A DNA stretch of 64,000 nucleotides from Pelobates cultripes (Eukaryota; Chordata; Amphibia; Anura; Pelobatidae). The stretch is taken from NCBI GenBank assembly GCA_933207985.1, contig OW240913.1:104203244-104267243 (forward strand), given 5' to 3'. Every line of letters begins with the position of its first letter. The stretch's first letter is position 1. The position numbers and the translations under genes were made by a program. Below the pieces are notes generated by a model. It was not told the origin of the DNA. It saw nothing but the letters and a program-made list of their open reading frames with translations, and did not search any database. Below, piece by piece: positions 20,997-33,658 of the stretch.

Positions 20997-22448
20997 GGCG
21001 GGGCCTGACCAGCATGGCTGCCAGACGTGCAGAGTATGAGCTCCTCAAAAAACTCTGGAAAATCGTGCTCTAATGATGGAATACTACCCACAGACACTAC
21101 TCAAACGCCTACTTACCTGCTCCTGTACAGAGTGAGGACTCTCTGGGAAAGTTCGAAGCACCCCTTTACCTTTTGTGACATGAACCCACATCGGGGCCTA
21201 CAAGCCTGCACAAGCATCCGACATACTCGACGTCTCGGTGGCCTGCCAAAGCACCTGAGGTGAGGGAGACAGCCGATCCCTTAACCAAGCTTCACTCACA
21301 CTTGGACCAAGGTCCTGTTCCCCCCCCTCTGGGCCGGCGGGGGATATCCCGGCCCCCACTGGTGGAACCTAGCGGCCTTGTCGGCGTGGCAATACTCTTC
21401 TACAGAGGTCGGTAGGGTCGAGGCCTACCTACTAAAATGGCCGCCAAGCCAGGACCCGCTGCTTCACCGAACCCTTCACAGCCTCCTCACCCTGTCGACC
21501 CATTGCTGGCAGCTTTTGACCGGCTGTGTGCTCAGTTCTGGGCAAAACTCTGTGACCGCAAGCTACACACCACTCATGCATCAGACCCGCCCAAGTATAC
21601 TCACCGCCGCAACGCTGAGGGGACTCCCCCAAATCGTGTCCGCAAACGGAGGCGTAGGAGGATCCCACGACCATCCCAGGAGCCCCGGCGAGCAGGCACT
21701 CCAGCTGGTTGCAATCTGCCGGCACCACGAACCACCAAGGGACTTCCCCCCAGGCAAAACCTGCATAGCCGTCAAGCTCCCACTTCACACCGCTGGCAGC
21801 CTAACGAGGAAAGTACCCCATCGATTTACCCAGCAGGCAGACGTGGCCAGACTGTAGCAAACACAGCACCTGAGTATGAGGAGGCACGGAGCCGGCGGAT
21901 CGGCCTGCTACTCTTAACCAGACTCCAGCTTGTCAAGGACAGGGCCTCTCCCTCTGCAGGCATCGGCTGATTAGGCCGCAGACCATTCTACAGCAAAGCT
22001 CCTGAGCATATTATGTTCCTACACACAGTTAAACATGTTTTTACTATCTAGTTTCTGCAGTTCCTGTATATGCTATGCTGTAGGCTACTTAATATATCCC
22101 AGTGGTAATTTTACCTTGTTATCCTAGCCATGTAAACAACATGTAATCTACTTTATTAACCCTGATTCCATCAACAATGATATTTCTATTAACTAAGCCT
22201 GTACCAGACTCATGTACCTAAGAAATGCATGTCCACATCTTATTAGCCCAACACAAATGTCCTGCTATGCTTTTCAAGATTATAATGTTCACACGCTTGT
22301 TCTCTTTTCCACTACTAAACTATGAAAAATGTGCAATCCTCACTAATACCATGTTACTGACACCCTATATTTGTTTTACCATACTTGAAAGAGCTGTTGT
22401 GGCATATGAAGCTTGACTGTTCACATTTGCACAAAAAATAAAGAATTA
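20997..22448 (+). mobile_element. Non-autonomous L1-type retroposon (copy 2)
   Basis: Counterpart of 7706-9157 with the same 17-bp target duplication (20980-20996, 22449-22465). It was therefore in place before, or duplicated together with, the large segment rather than inserted twice. Confidence 0.8.
21437..21970 (+). CDS. Hypothetical basic protein of the retroposon (copy 2)
   Basis: Identical 177-codon frame to 8146-8679, which says nothing about selection because the DNA is also identical. Confidence 0.25.
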   Translation: MAAKPGPAASPNPSQPPHPVDPLLAAFDRLCAQFWAKLCDRKLHTTHASDPPKYTHRRNAEGTPPNRVRKRRRRRIPRPSQEPRRAGTPAGCNLPAPRTTKGLPPRQNLHSRQAPTSHRWQPNEESTPSIYPAGRRGQTVANTAPEYEEARSRRIGLLLLTRLQLVKDRASPSAGIG

Positions 22449-23028
22449 TAAATATGTATGAGAAAAGATGTATAAAAAAGTTTCAATATCAGAAATAAGT
22501 TGAAAAAACATAAAAAGCCTCATATTCACACCAAAAATTGTTAAATATAACAAATAATAACAATAATTAAAAACATTTTGTAGTAAAAAATTATAAAATA
22601 CAAAGAAACCAAGATAACAAGGTAGGAGTTGGACATATGATAGTACTCTGAAAAAGCATACAATTGCCAAAAAATCTTAAAACTAATCTGGGAGATTATT
22701 GGATGTAGAAAAATATCTAAGTAAGGAAATTGATAAATGTAAATTGGAGAAGGACAAATCCTCATAGGGGGGAGAAAATCTGAGAGTAGGTATAATTAAA
22801 AATGTGGATTAAAATATAATGGTAAAAAAAGAACCAAATGTAAAAAACATAACCAATTATAAAAATATATTTTATTAAATTGTTTTAAATTATTCTAAAA
22901 AAGAAGATAAAAGGGAGCTTCTTACAATCTATTATACTATAAGGGTAATTCATATTTTATATATCTTCTTACCTACTTTGGTGTATACGTGTATTGTACA
23001 GAAATATATATTTTGAAGATAGAAGTAG

Positions 23029-23408
23029 TCTTCGAACTTAAAATAGTTACAAATCAGGGCAATCTTTAGTAATTCCAAGAGATACTCAATGGGTGGTCCT
23101 TGGTAGGCTTGTGTCAGAGAGAATCTCTCTGAGGGCATTTATCCCATGTTCATGGGGAATCATAGTGTACATACTCTATATGTCTAATGTAACCAGTAGT
23201 GTGTTTCCATCAGAGTCAATATCCATTCGTTTCCCTTTGGAGAGAAAATCGGGGGTATGCTGTAGACATGTTGGAAGTTGCTTGATACTTTCCATAATGT
23301 GCCAATCAATGAACTTTGCAATAGGTTCCAACAAGCCATGCCTAGCCGAGAGGGCCTTCCAGGGGGTTGTACACGGTCTTTGTGTATTTTTAGAATTGTG
23401 TACAAAAC
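23029..23408 (-). pseudogene. PLE-1 RT amino half (copy 2)
   Basis: KIHKDRVQPPGRP and TLDI-stop-SMYTMIPHEHG recur exactly as at 9738-10117. Confidence 0.85.
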
Positions 23409-23520
23409 AGGGTGTGTGTATATATATATGTTTATAATTGGAATAATCCAAAATTGTCTTTATTTACAGTTTGTCTTAATTTACAAAATTAAGACAATTT
23501 TGTATTATTTCTATTCTAAA

Positions 23521-23554
23521 CATATATATATATATATATATATATATACGTATA

Positions 23555-23590
<36 letters not shown>

Positions 23591-23591
23591 A
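23521..23591. repeat. (TA)n microsatellite (copy 2)
   Basis: Same as 10230-10300. Confidence 0.95.
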
Positions 23592-24129
23592 TAGTAATAA
23601 TCCACCAAAATTATCTTTATTTACATACATATATAAATATATATATATATGTGTGTGACCCTACTGATTTTATACTGCAAATATTCTCCCCCAACTAGAA
23701 TTTTTTTTTGTCTAGGTTTTTCTCAATGTTATGTGCTTTGAGGTACAATCAAAAGAGAATCACCTCGAATTCTTATATTGTAACCTATAGATTAAAAAAA
23801 AAAAAAAGAAAAAATGTGAATGACTCACAAAGCGGGAACTTCAATAGATGTTAGCTATTTTGTATTAAAATTAGTTTGTTTTTTTTAAATATATTGCTTT
23901 TGCGAACATATATATTCTTTGCAAGTTTTCTTTAAAGGTTTTTCCCAGCATTGCATTGCTTTCAATTAAAATGTTCCAGAGTGTTGTTGAAAATGAGGTC
24001 TACAATCTATTCTTACGGTGATGGTATTATTTTATACAAACTTTTTTAGAAATATTAAACCAATTCCCTAGCATGAGTTTCTAAGTCATGGGAGGAAAGA
24101 GTAAAACAGAATTTAAGAAATAATACTGA

Positions 24130-25710
24130 AATGTACAGTATTGAATAGAAAGCCTCATTATGACTGTATGATTTTTTTGCCCCAAATAATATCACTTCAG
24201 TTTGAAGAATAAAGGTTCCCTGTGCTTGACTGTGATTACATGTACCTAACTTACAGAGAACTAGAAATGTGTGAATGATCCATCTAAACTCAATTTGTTC
24301 AAAATTAGTCATTTTTGGGCAATGAATGTGATGACATTTGCTCAGAAATTCAAGTCCTACTAGTTGAAAAACTGACATTTGAAAACTTCTCATGAAACCT
24401 AATAAAATAAATATGATCGTTTCCAGGAACTATAAAATATGGAAATGTTGAGCTAGAGCAAATTTAAAGTATCTCTGAAGAATTTGTAGCCTTTGCCACG
24501 TTATTAAGTAATTTATATATATATTTAGGTAAAAGTGATGAAAATAATATATGCAATGTTTCAGGCAGTAAAGCAATTCTCTCAATTTTTTTTTAAAGAG
24601 GATAAAATAGCATTATACACAAATTTATCAAAACTATAAACAAATACAATAGGAAAGCACAGGTAACCATATAAACATATTTTCTTAAAAACAAATCATT
24701 CCAATTTTTTTTTTACCATTTAGACATTTATTACATCTCCATGAGCAAGGGATTCTGTGTAAAACTGATTATTTTTTAGAATACAGGTTTTCAAAGTTAC
24801 AAATGCTCCAAGACAATGGTTTTATAGCTAGGTCATTCCTATTCTGCTATGTTTAAAATTATTATTATTTTTTTAACGAACCTTATATAAATGTGCCAAT
24901 AATTGGCCAATTGGTGTTTTGTTGTTTACCTGCTTCTATAAGGGAGACTGGAAGGACCATAACCACTGCAGTTCACCATAACCACAACAGCTGTGCTCTC
25001 TCAGACAATGACCGAGATTCTGCATCTGTCCTGCTAAAGTGACATCCGGCTTCTACTACTGGAGTAGACTGTATGAGGCGGATGCTGTGTTGTCACCTGG
25101 AGGCATGCTGGGCAGATAGATAAACTTTGAGCCTTGGGATTGCTTATTTATGCATACAACAATCTATTTGTTGGCCAAGGTCAATGTCAATAAGATGTCT
25201 GAGCATCCCTGACCCCTCTTCTGTTTCTTGAAGGACCTCATCATTTGCTTTATATGTTTCCAGTGGCATCAATTATTCAATTCTCTCTGGCCATCATCTT
25301 GTCTCAACTCCACCTTCTAACCTGTGGATTACGTCCTAGCAAAGTACTTTCAATAAAAGAAAAATTCCCAGCTCTTTATCTTTTTTAATGGTTTGTGTAT
25401 GCAGTAGTGTCTTTTTATTCCGCAACTGTACAGTGCTGTGGAATTTGTTGACACTTTATAAAAGCCAGTAATAATATTTTTTATTTATTTGGCTAGTAGA
25501 TGATTGCTGGACAAATGGATTGTCCACCCCTGTACCAAACACTTATTTGCAAAGTTATTGAACTGAATTTTATTGGACTGAATTCATTTTCTTGACATGG
25601 ATGTGTAACATGTGAATTAAGCAACTTTAAAGATGGGGCGATTTAAAAGTTGAGCAATGGCTTGGTTTATTAGATTTAAAATTTTACTAAAATATTACAT
25701 TACGACTTAC
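24130..25710. other. Unique sequence, no exon recognised
   Basis: Begins where the duplicated segment ends. AT-rich with ordinary complexity. If the minus-strand gene with exon 25711-25860 continues, its next exon (needing phase 1) should lie here or further left, but I could not identify it. Confidence 0.5.
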
Positions 25711-25860
25711 CTATAAAGACAAGCAGTGATTTTGTGCTCTGTTTTTCTAAGAAAATTCCATCTTTTTTGTTTTTAAACCCCAAAGACAGCATATAATGAG
25801 ATGGAGGAGAAGCAGATGACCAGTCAGTGCCCTGAGGTAAAAGATGAAGAACCTCTGAAT
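25711..25860 (-). CDS. Coding exon of an unrecognised host gene (exon C)
   Basis: 150-bp minus-strand exon. The acceptor is a pyrimidine tract ending TCTTTTCAG before AT; the donor is ATAG|GTAAGT, close to consensus. It takes one base from the previous exon (G+AT = Asp) and is then open, including SSASPPSHYMLSLGFKNKKD and FLEKQSTKSLLVFI, ending in phase 1. Exon B ends in phase 1 with G, so the join is in frame. An upstream AG (ACCTCAG) also exists but would put the join out of phase. I do not recognise the protein; no transmembrane segment or known domain is obvious. Confidence 0.65.
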
Positions 25861-27850
25861 CTGAAAAGACACAAAGTTATTTGGAAGGTTTATTATTTTA
25901 TATATATATATATATATATCTATATCTCACTGGAATAATATGGCTACAATCTCTACGTATGTGTGTATTATAGATACATGTCTACTTACTTTTTACTGAA
26001 GAAGAATTAAGTTTGCTTGAAAATCATGTCAGACCATAACTTGGAGTGTTTTGCTTAAAAGGAAATTATCACTTTGCTCGAAATGATTAAATAGTTAAAC
26101 ACTGAAAATCACCTACAACTTGAATTAACCTTTTTTCTTGTTATTCTCCATTTAAAAAAAACAAAAACAAAAACATATAATACAGTCAAGTGCAAAAGCC
26201 ATTTTTTGTAACAATAATTGACAAAGAGCCAGTACAGAGGCACTCAATTCCAGGATACAGTGTTGTGATTTCTACATTTTTATTTTTCAGCCCTTATAAC
26301 CACATTTTTGTTATTTAAAGAGGATAAATAAACAAATATAATATTAAAAATCATGGTAAGTGGGGATACCCTTTAAATAGCCTGGTTTTCTGCTGTCTGG
26401 AAATTCTAAAGGAGGAACTGCAGTCACCTGTTTAATTTTTATCGTCTTGAATAATTACTTTGGTATTCAATAACCTCTTGCCCTGATACCTGCAACCAAT
26501 GCCAATCACTAATGTGAGCCTTTTTTGAAAATTCCTTGGAAATCAAGGATCGTTTGCCTCGGTGTCTTTGTGCCCCTCCACCTACTTTAGAGTTTTCCAG
26601 TCTTTAGAAAAAACATCTATTAGCAGTAAAAGATGTTGGTAAGTCAACGTCATTTTGGGTTCCTGAACCCTAATCAACTTTTGAAAATAATGATTTGTTA
26701 TAATTTGTTTTCTATGCACCAATGAGATTCAGTTGGGGAATGATGCAGATATATGTCACCACGATTAACTTGGAATGTACGTTTTCATTCCAGTCATACT
26801 TGCTTTTCTATAAACAGTGCAAAAACATGGCTGCACTAAGACTAGCTGCAACTAGAACTGTAAGCGCATGGGGTCTGCAACAGTAGGACATATTGCCTGG
26901 TGATAAAGTTAGAGTAAGGATATTTATGGGCCTTTTCTTCTGCTACTCTAGTAAATCATCTAAGGTTTAAAAAGTCAATTTATTTCATTATAGAAATGTT
27001 TGGGGTGTTTGTGGAGTGGAGGATACATTTTAGAGATTATATTGTTTCCCTTGTCTTATAGTAGTCCATGTAGTTTCTGAAAGTCTAAATCACAAGACCA
27101 AATACTAGAACTGGATTAAGTTGGCCAAGGGCCCTAGGCAGGATGCAAGATTGGGGTCTCCTCCTAGAGCCCTAGGCTCTATTTCTGTTATGCTGTGTGT
27201 GTGGGGGAGACTGAATGTTGTACTATGTGAGTGTGTGTAGTGACTGAGTGTTGTGTGAGTGGAGGAGGCATAGTATGCCTGTGTGTACTGGTTGAGTGTC
27301 ACATGTGTTGTCTGAATTTGTTTGTAGAAGAGTCTAAGTGTTGTGTGAGTTGTGGAGCCTGAGTGGGGCTGAGTGTTGTGTATGTAGTGTGAGTGTACTG
27401 GGGGAGCAACATATTTTCTTTTGACTTTATATTATCCATGGTGACCCAGTGGAGGCCATTCTTTTGCAGGATCCACATTCTGTCGATTGGTCAATGAGTA
27501 GTACTGACTATAGAATGCTGAGCCATTGAGAAGGACTGGGGGACAGCGAGGGAGCTCTTAAAGTGATTAGTACGCGATAGACGTGCAGACCATATAGCTG
27601 GATTTCCATGCCAAGCGGGCCCCTGTCTGAGCCCGGGCCATAGGTGTCACACTATGAAGTATAATGGGTAATCTGTCAAGGACATAGTGGTTTATGGATG
27701 TCTACAGAACCTGTTGGTGTAGAAGAATGCAGCAATTTGGCTTTGAAATGAACATGCACAATGCAAAAGTTTTAATGGGTGCCTGGGTGTCCCTTTAAAC
27801 TTCCACAGTGGGATTTATTTTTTTAATTAGCATGTAAGCCATACTATTAC
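25861..27850 (-). other. Intron between exons C and B
   Basis: About 2.0 kb. Includes a degenerate GT-rich block at roughly 27190-27420 built on GAGTGTTGTGTGAGT-like units, and a segment ending GTGTCCCTTTAA near 27785, a terminus I associate with frog TTAA-type MITEs. No other gene seen. Confidence 0.5.
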
Positions 27851-27998
27851 CTGTGTATATGTATTTTGTATATGTTGGGTTCATTTCTGTAAAGGCTTCT
27901 TGGGCTTTTTCAATTGCCTCTTTGTTTAGCACATTTTCCACAGGCGTATACATGGCAGTAAATGCTTCAGCATTGGCCATTGCCTCCTCGTGCATAGC
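27851..27998 (-). CDS. Coding exon of an unrecognised host gene (exon B)
   Basis: 148-bp minus-strand exon with acceptor TTTTTTCTCCTTAG|GC and donor ACACAG|GTAATA. Starts in phase 0 (Ala-Met-His-Glu-Glu) and encodes 49 residues including VENVLNKEAIEKAQEAFTEM and NPTYTKYIYT, leaving one base for exon C. The peptide is helix-rich and acidic, with no domain I can name. Composition and splice sites look like a genuine exon rather than transposon sequence. Confidence 0.75.
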
Positions 27999-30715
27999 CT
28001 AAGGAGAAAAAACATTTGCAGTGACTACCAAGACTTATACAGACAACAGCAATAGGGGCATATGTGCTCTGGACACATAGGGTATGCATGCATGCAGGCT
28101 GTTGTAGTAGCCTACTACTCAATTTACTACTACTCCATAAACACAGATACCTAGTTTAACCATTATACCCATATATATTCATAATGTTTATTTTCTTTGG
28201 ACATTTGGCAAAAATATGCATTCCCTAGAATGGCAGCAGATAAGAGGGGCTATTCTATGTAATAATAGATTTGTGTTGTGCTAAATTTACAATGGATACT
28301 GCAATCTGTAATTCTTTGTAACCTCCCACTATCCATACATATGATAAATAAATAAAAAATGAAATTATGTAAATTTAATAAATATATAGTTTGAATTTTG
28401 ACAGTCTATGATCAAATTCGGTTATGCCTGGTTGCTTGCACTGGGTGTGACATAATTAGCTTGTTTGCACAAATAACATAGTAAAAGGGTTAGTGCTTTT
28501 ATATAAGTTTTATGAACAGTATACCAAAACAAACTGTTAAATTTAAAGTATGTTTATGTTATTTCCAAATCTTGTAGGGGTGTAGTGCACATCAAGTATG
28601 ACTGGTGCAGCCAAAGGAACAAAAAAATACATGAATGAGGTTCACGATCCACAAACATGAAATAAGCAAGATGTCCTATGGCAGCCGCCATCAGAGTAAA
28701 CTGACAAAGAGAAAATACAGGGGCAATCAGGCACCAAATAATTATCAAAATTACAAAGCCTGGGTCTTCATTAACACGAGAAACTCTTCGCAACAATTCA
28801 ACTGAACAAAAGAAGCAGAAAAAAATATATAATATTCTACTGTTTAGAGTATAAAACTCTCTCATAGATGCCACGATTTATACAATTTTGATCGTGAACA
28901 TTTCTGACATTCTGAAAAGATATTCTTCCCCTTTTTGCAGTAATTTAGCAGCATTATCTCTTTCTAAATGCATTTGACTTTTTCTAGTACAAATAATATA
29001 TGTTGGAATTTGGATATGACAGATTTTAAATGCTAGAGGTTAATACATTTCAGAAGGTTTTGCACATGCCTAGTCTCCTTTAAGAAGGAATTGCTAAAGC
29101 ATAATTAAGATGAGATCATAAAATGGAGAATTAATAGATGGCTAGTGAGAAAAACAGAGAGAGAGCGAGAGAGAGCGAGAGAGAGAGAGAGAGAGAAAGA
29201 AAGTTGGAACATTATATACAGGTTGTGTGGGGATCTCTGTATTGCAACTTTGTGTAATTCATCACAGTGATCCTGGCTGTGTGGGATAGTTAGGACTATT
29301 TCCATATTGTGCCCAGCTCTGTGTGTTATTTCTTTTACTCAGCTCTTCCTGTTGTATGGATATGGGAAGAAACTAACTTTTGTTTGATTTGTGACTATCT
29401 ACTAAAAAAAGAATGGAATACCCTATTTTAAATACCCATGATTGTCTACTTTTTTTTAGAGGTATGCCATCTAGGCGGTAATTTCCATGTGTAAAAACTG
29501 AAATGAGCAAGCCCTATATTTGACCCTGTAACTTTCCAAAATGCCATACAACCCATACAGGGGAGGTACTCTTGTGTATTTTATTGTAGTAAAAGGTAAT
29601 ATTATGACATTTACAGTAAAAATGCCATGCAAAACATGGAAAATAACGTTTCTTAATTTCACACACTTTTTTAAAGATTTTATTCATTTTAAATTATGTT
29701 TCATGTAGAATATTGCCTATTCTGATCACATGAGATATGGTTTGAACATAAGTAATAGATGGTATCCATAAGTCACATGGCTTTCTTTGTCTGAGAATTA
29801 TGAATTGTGGTTGGCTATATAAGGACACGTATGAAGACCCTCTTTATATGCACAGTTTTAGCTAAAAGGTCTGATCAGGAAAAGGACCACAACGCTTGTT
29901 GTCTGTCTGTTCTCTGACTTTGAAGACTTTCTCTCTCTTTCTGAGTCCAGCAATTTACATCAGCTGTTGAATATCCATCATCCTGTAATATCCTTTGTTA
30001 TTTTATCATCAGCATAATTGTAAGCCAAATAAACCTAAAAAAATGTAAGTCTTATACGTATTGATGTTTCTAAATGACACACATACATATATATATACTT
30101 AACAGCAAGCCACCCAAAAAGATGAAGCAGAAGAGAAATACATATTAAATACATATTGAAATACAAGTTTTTTTCCCCTACATTTCATATACAGTATAAA
30201 TATTTGATGTGAAATGAAAGATCTATTTTAAGTGAACAAAGTAACATATAATAAGTGTGGGTGCACTTAATATGAAAGAGCTAAATCATGGTTGAACAAA
30301 CATATAGCTCAAATTCAAGTTTTTGTTTTGTTAGTTCAAAACTTGTATAATTGCCTTTATTCTTAAGGATTAGAAATGCAAGTTGGCTGTGCACATTGTC
30401 CTTTGGAATTGTAAACTGTATGGCTTGACACAAGCCAAAGTATGTCTACTTGTACTTAAAGAATAAACCAAAAAAAAAAAAAACACAATACAAAACATCT
30501 TTTAAGTTTTAACCCCATATATATTATCATTTAGAACCTATTACAAACAAGAGCCATCTTACATTAATTTGATTACAAAGTAAAGTACATACTGTTACTT
30601 GCAATAGGCGGCCAGTAGAAGGTCAGGGGCATAAACCCACGCTTTCAACCAGTCACATGCTACCAATCCTTCTCTTCTCCTAATGGTGGCCGAGCAGAGA
30701 AGACACACTATAGTG

Positions 30716-30830
30716 CAGGGGTCAGCAACCCAAGGCACGTGTGCCATGCATGGCATTCGGGGTGCCTCTGTATGGCACTCAATGCTACCAGAGCCAAACA
30801 GGCACGGCCTATAAGGGGTCCTTAGTGCAA
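30716..30830. repeat. hAT-type transposon end, partial
   Basis: Begins CAGGGGTCAGCAACCC and continues AAGGCACGTGTGCCATGCAT, resembling the terminal repeat of Charlie-like hAT elements. The opposite terminal repeat was not found, so only one end is supported. Confidence 0.45.
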
Positions 30831-31139
30831 ACCGACTGGTGATTGCAGATGGTGAATGCCAATTCTCAATTTACGCATTGCAGCATTTAGTGAAAGTGAT
30901 CTCAGATCTCTATATGTCAGGACTGCTGAATTACACTCCCTACTGGAGTAGAGCAGCCCACAGTAGCTATTGCAGCTCCTGTCCTTGACCTGTACCTGGC
31001 CAGCCCAGTCTCTACTGGGCCCCAGGGAAGTCACCCACACTGCTAGATAAACACAAAGCTGCAGAATAAGCCTCCCACTTATACAAATAATAGAAACACA
31101 CAGTCCCCACAAACAAAACACTATGGACTATCCACATTC

Positions 31140-31370
31140 ATGCACAAACACACATATACACACACCAACCACACAAAGCAACATATCATTCACACACAAT
31201 TCCACAAGCGGCCCCCATACACAACCCACATACATAGATATCATACACAACCATACACAATGCTACAAACTATAAATGAACGTGTTCTATACAATATAAC
31301 AGCCCACATAGGCACAGATACAATGCTACAAAGAAACTGCAGCACCCACAAATAGCACAGGCAGAATATG
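31140..31370. repeat. CA-rich low-complexity stretch
   Basis: Degenerate CACA/ACAC repeats on the plus strand. The 71-codon frame across it is a composition artefact. Confidence 0.7.
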
Positions 31371-33658
31371 GCAACATACACACCTCAATTAAAAAAAAAA
31401 AAATAGTACCGGCACGCCAAGAGACTTCAAAACCTCCATTTTGCACAGTATGCTATAGTGGTTAGTGATTTTGCTTAGAGTGTCCCTTTAATATTCTGGA
31501 TTGACACATACTACTAAAGTGGTTTAAAGATTATCAGACCTTATCTGTCAGAACAAAAATTTCCACTGATGCGCTTAGCAATTTGTATTTATTTTTTTCT
31601 GGTTACTGTAGTGGGAATTCAATCAGACTCATTTGAGAAGCAATCACTTATCTTTGTCTCATTAGTAACACCTGTTTTAGTTATGCTTATGTGATTTATT
31701 ATACATGTTTAGTTTTTAATTTCATAATGAATAAAAGGTTCATTGTAATATGTTGACACAAATAAAAAGACCTCTTCTGTGCATCTTACTGTGGTCTTGT
31801 AACCCTGGCTTCCAAAATCCCTCTGTGCATTATTCATATGCATATTCTGTTTTTAAATCCAGGCTTTGTAATGCTGTAAATGTAGTGTAAATGTATATAA
31901 GTCCTGTCAAACTATGTTTAATGACACTTACTGGTCACTTCTCCTGGTTCTGGCAAAGGAGGCCAGTAACTGGGGACAACACTAACATGTATCTTTATAT
32001 TTAATAGAAAATAATGCTATGTTTTTAAAAGTACAACACACAAACAAATATGTCTATCAGGAAAAGCCCTTTGCAGATTGGTATAACAGTTGCTTCTTCA
32101 CCAATGTTACTTTGTTACATATTTAATCTACTGAGATTTTACAACTTTTTTTTATAAAAAAAAGAATGTATTATGATTAAGTTAGACCAGATGAAATAAT
32201 ATTGTTCACATATTGTTTTTTTTAGAAAAGGGAGAAGTAACATTAGAAAACGGTTAATAACTGCAATTATGTATTTTACAGAATTAATACAGTTCAGAAA
32301 TAGCACACAAGTAATTAGTAATCCAGGCGATTTACCAACTCTATTAATTATGGAAATAAAGAAAATATAAATAAAGAGTTGAAGACCAAAAATCTAAGTG
32401 TTGCTTTTAAAATATCTTGCTGAGATTGCTGTTCCTCTGTACAAGGTTATTTAGAAGACCCATCTCACTAATTGCAAAAAGGGTAGCTAAGCAGTAGGAC
32501 AACACTGGCCACATCAATGTGGCTGGTGATTGATAACATCAAATATGACCTTCATCCTTAGTTTCCATAACACCTTTATCATTAGCTTGTGATTTATGCT
32601 TTCTCACTGGGAAACATTTGAGGTTGCTGCAGTTTTATTGTTATTAAACAAATGTAAAATGCCATTCATTGGAGAGTTCATGGTACAGAAATTGTCTGTG
32701 ACTCTTGGTCGTTTATACTGTTCGATATTGTGGCATTTTGATTGAAATAATTCAGATTACAGCTACAGCATATTTTGTATCTCTTTAGGTGAGTAATAAT
32801 GCACTCACAAAACCCATTTTCCTATTCCCTTTGCATACACATATACCACATGCTCATTACAGTGTGTAATTAGAAGTTGTTGTCTATAATATTCTGTGTT
32901 GCCATGGGTTGGTTTAATGTTGCCCATTTATCCAGGTTGCTGCAAACAAATGGCCCATTAATGACATGAAAGGTAATTAGCAGGTGTATGACTGGAACTT
33001 GCTACCCATTTCTAAGCACCTTTTTTTCTATAAAATGAACCTTAATGAGTTTAAAGACATGCTCTGGACAAAACAAACAACTGTCACAGCAATAGAATTG
33101 GAGCATGTTACTGGAACATAAAGGAATATTAAATAAACTGTCAATTTATTTTACATTTTCTTTTTTAATGATTATGGCATATTAGCAGATGAGTGTTCAC
33201 AACCAGCCCCCCTCCTCCTGTACAATACATTTCGGTGGAGCAATGAAATTCCCCAACTATACTACTGCTCATTTTGGAGCCTTACATTTTGTTTATAAAT
33301 AAGCTTTTTTTTTTTTTTAAGACAATTTTTTATTGATTTTCAAGTATATGGGGTACAGAAGAGAGAAGGGAGTTATAAGGATAACAATGGGGGAATGCAG
33401 ACAATATGGAAATACACAAGAATTGTTAGCAAGATTTTCGACAGTGACATTCAGGGTTTCGTAGGCAGACTATGTCCGCAACAGCAATATACCTGATACA
33501 TGTATACGTAAGGTTGCATAGTATAGTTTTACACTCACGTTTGTTTACCTGTTGTTAGGTGTTTGTGGGCAAAGCAGTCTGGTATGGGAAAAAAATGGTC
33601 AGTTCTTTAAGCATGGTGTTGCGTGTCGGTACAGTCTGTCAGGCCATACATGACGGTC

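Larger units (their letters stand above)
20268..23012 (-). mobile_element. Penelope-type insert PLE-2 (copy 2)
   Basis: Flanked by the same 16-bp duplication (20252-20267 and 23013-23028). Contains the hammerhead-like core at 20692-20717 and the nested retroposon 20997-22448. Confidence 0.6.
17432..23408 (-). mobile_element. Penelope-like retroelement PLE-1 (copy 2)
   Basis: Counterpart of 4141-10117. The RT carboxyl half and GIY-YIG remnant are at 19123-20267 and the RT amino half at 23029-23408, with the same stops. One coding difference was noticed: a Lys to Arg change in an overlapping minus frame near 19939, from the base difference at 6648/19939. Confidence 0.85.
15412..24129. repeat. 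Large duplicated segment, copy 2
   Basis: Partner of 2121-10838; every feature recurs 13,291 bp further on. This copy is continuous with unique sequence after 24129 (…AATACTGA|AATGTACAG), so it is the better candidate for the true chromosomal copy. Confidence 0.95.
27999..33293. other. Intronic/intergenic sequence with small repeats
   Basis: Part of the inferred ~34.6-kb intron between exons A and B. Holds a short GA run (29155-29200), a possible LTR with TATATAAGG near 29815 and AATAAA near 30030 but no fixed ends, a hAT-like start CAGGGGTCAGCAACCC near 30716, and a CA-rich stretch (31140-31370). A 106-codon hydrophobic minus frame at 28554-28874 is discussed under findings. Otherwise nothing recognised. 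Confidence 0.45.

Noticed and set aside
25790..25860. Plus-strand reading of the exon C region (AYNEMEEKQMTSQCPE…)
   Set aside because: The minus strand has better splice sites at both ends and its phase matches exon B; the plus reading lacks a partner exon.
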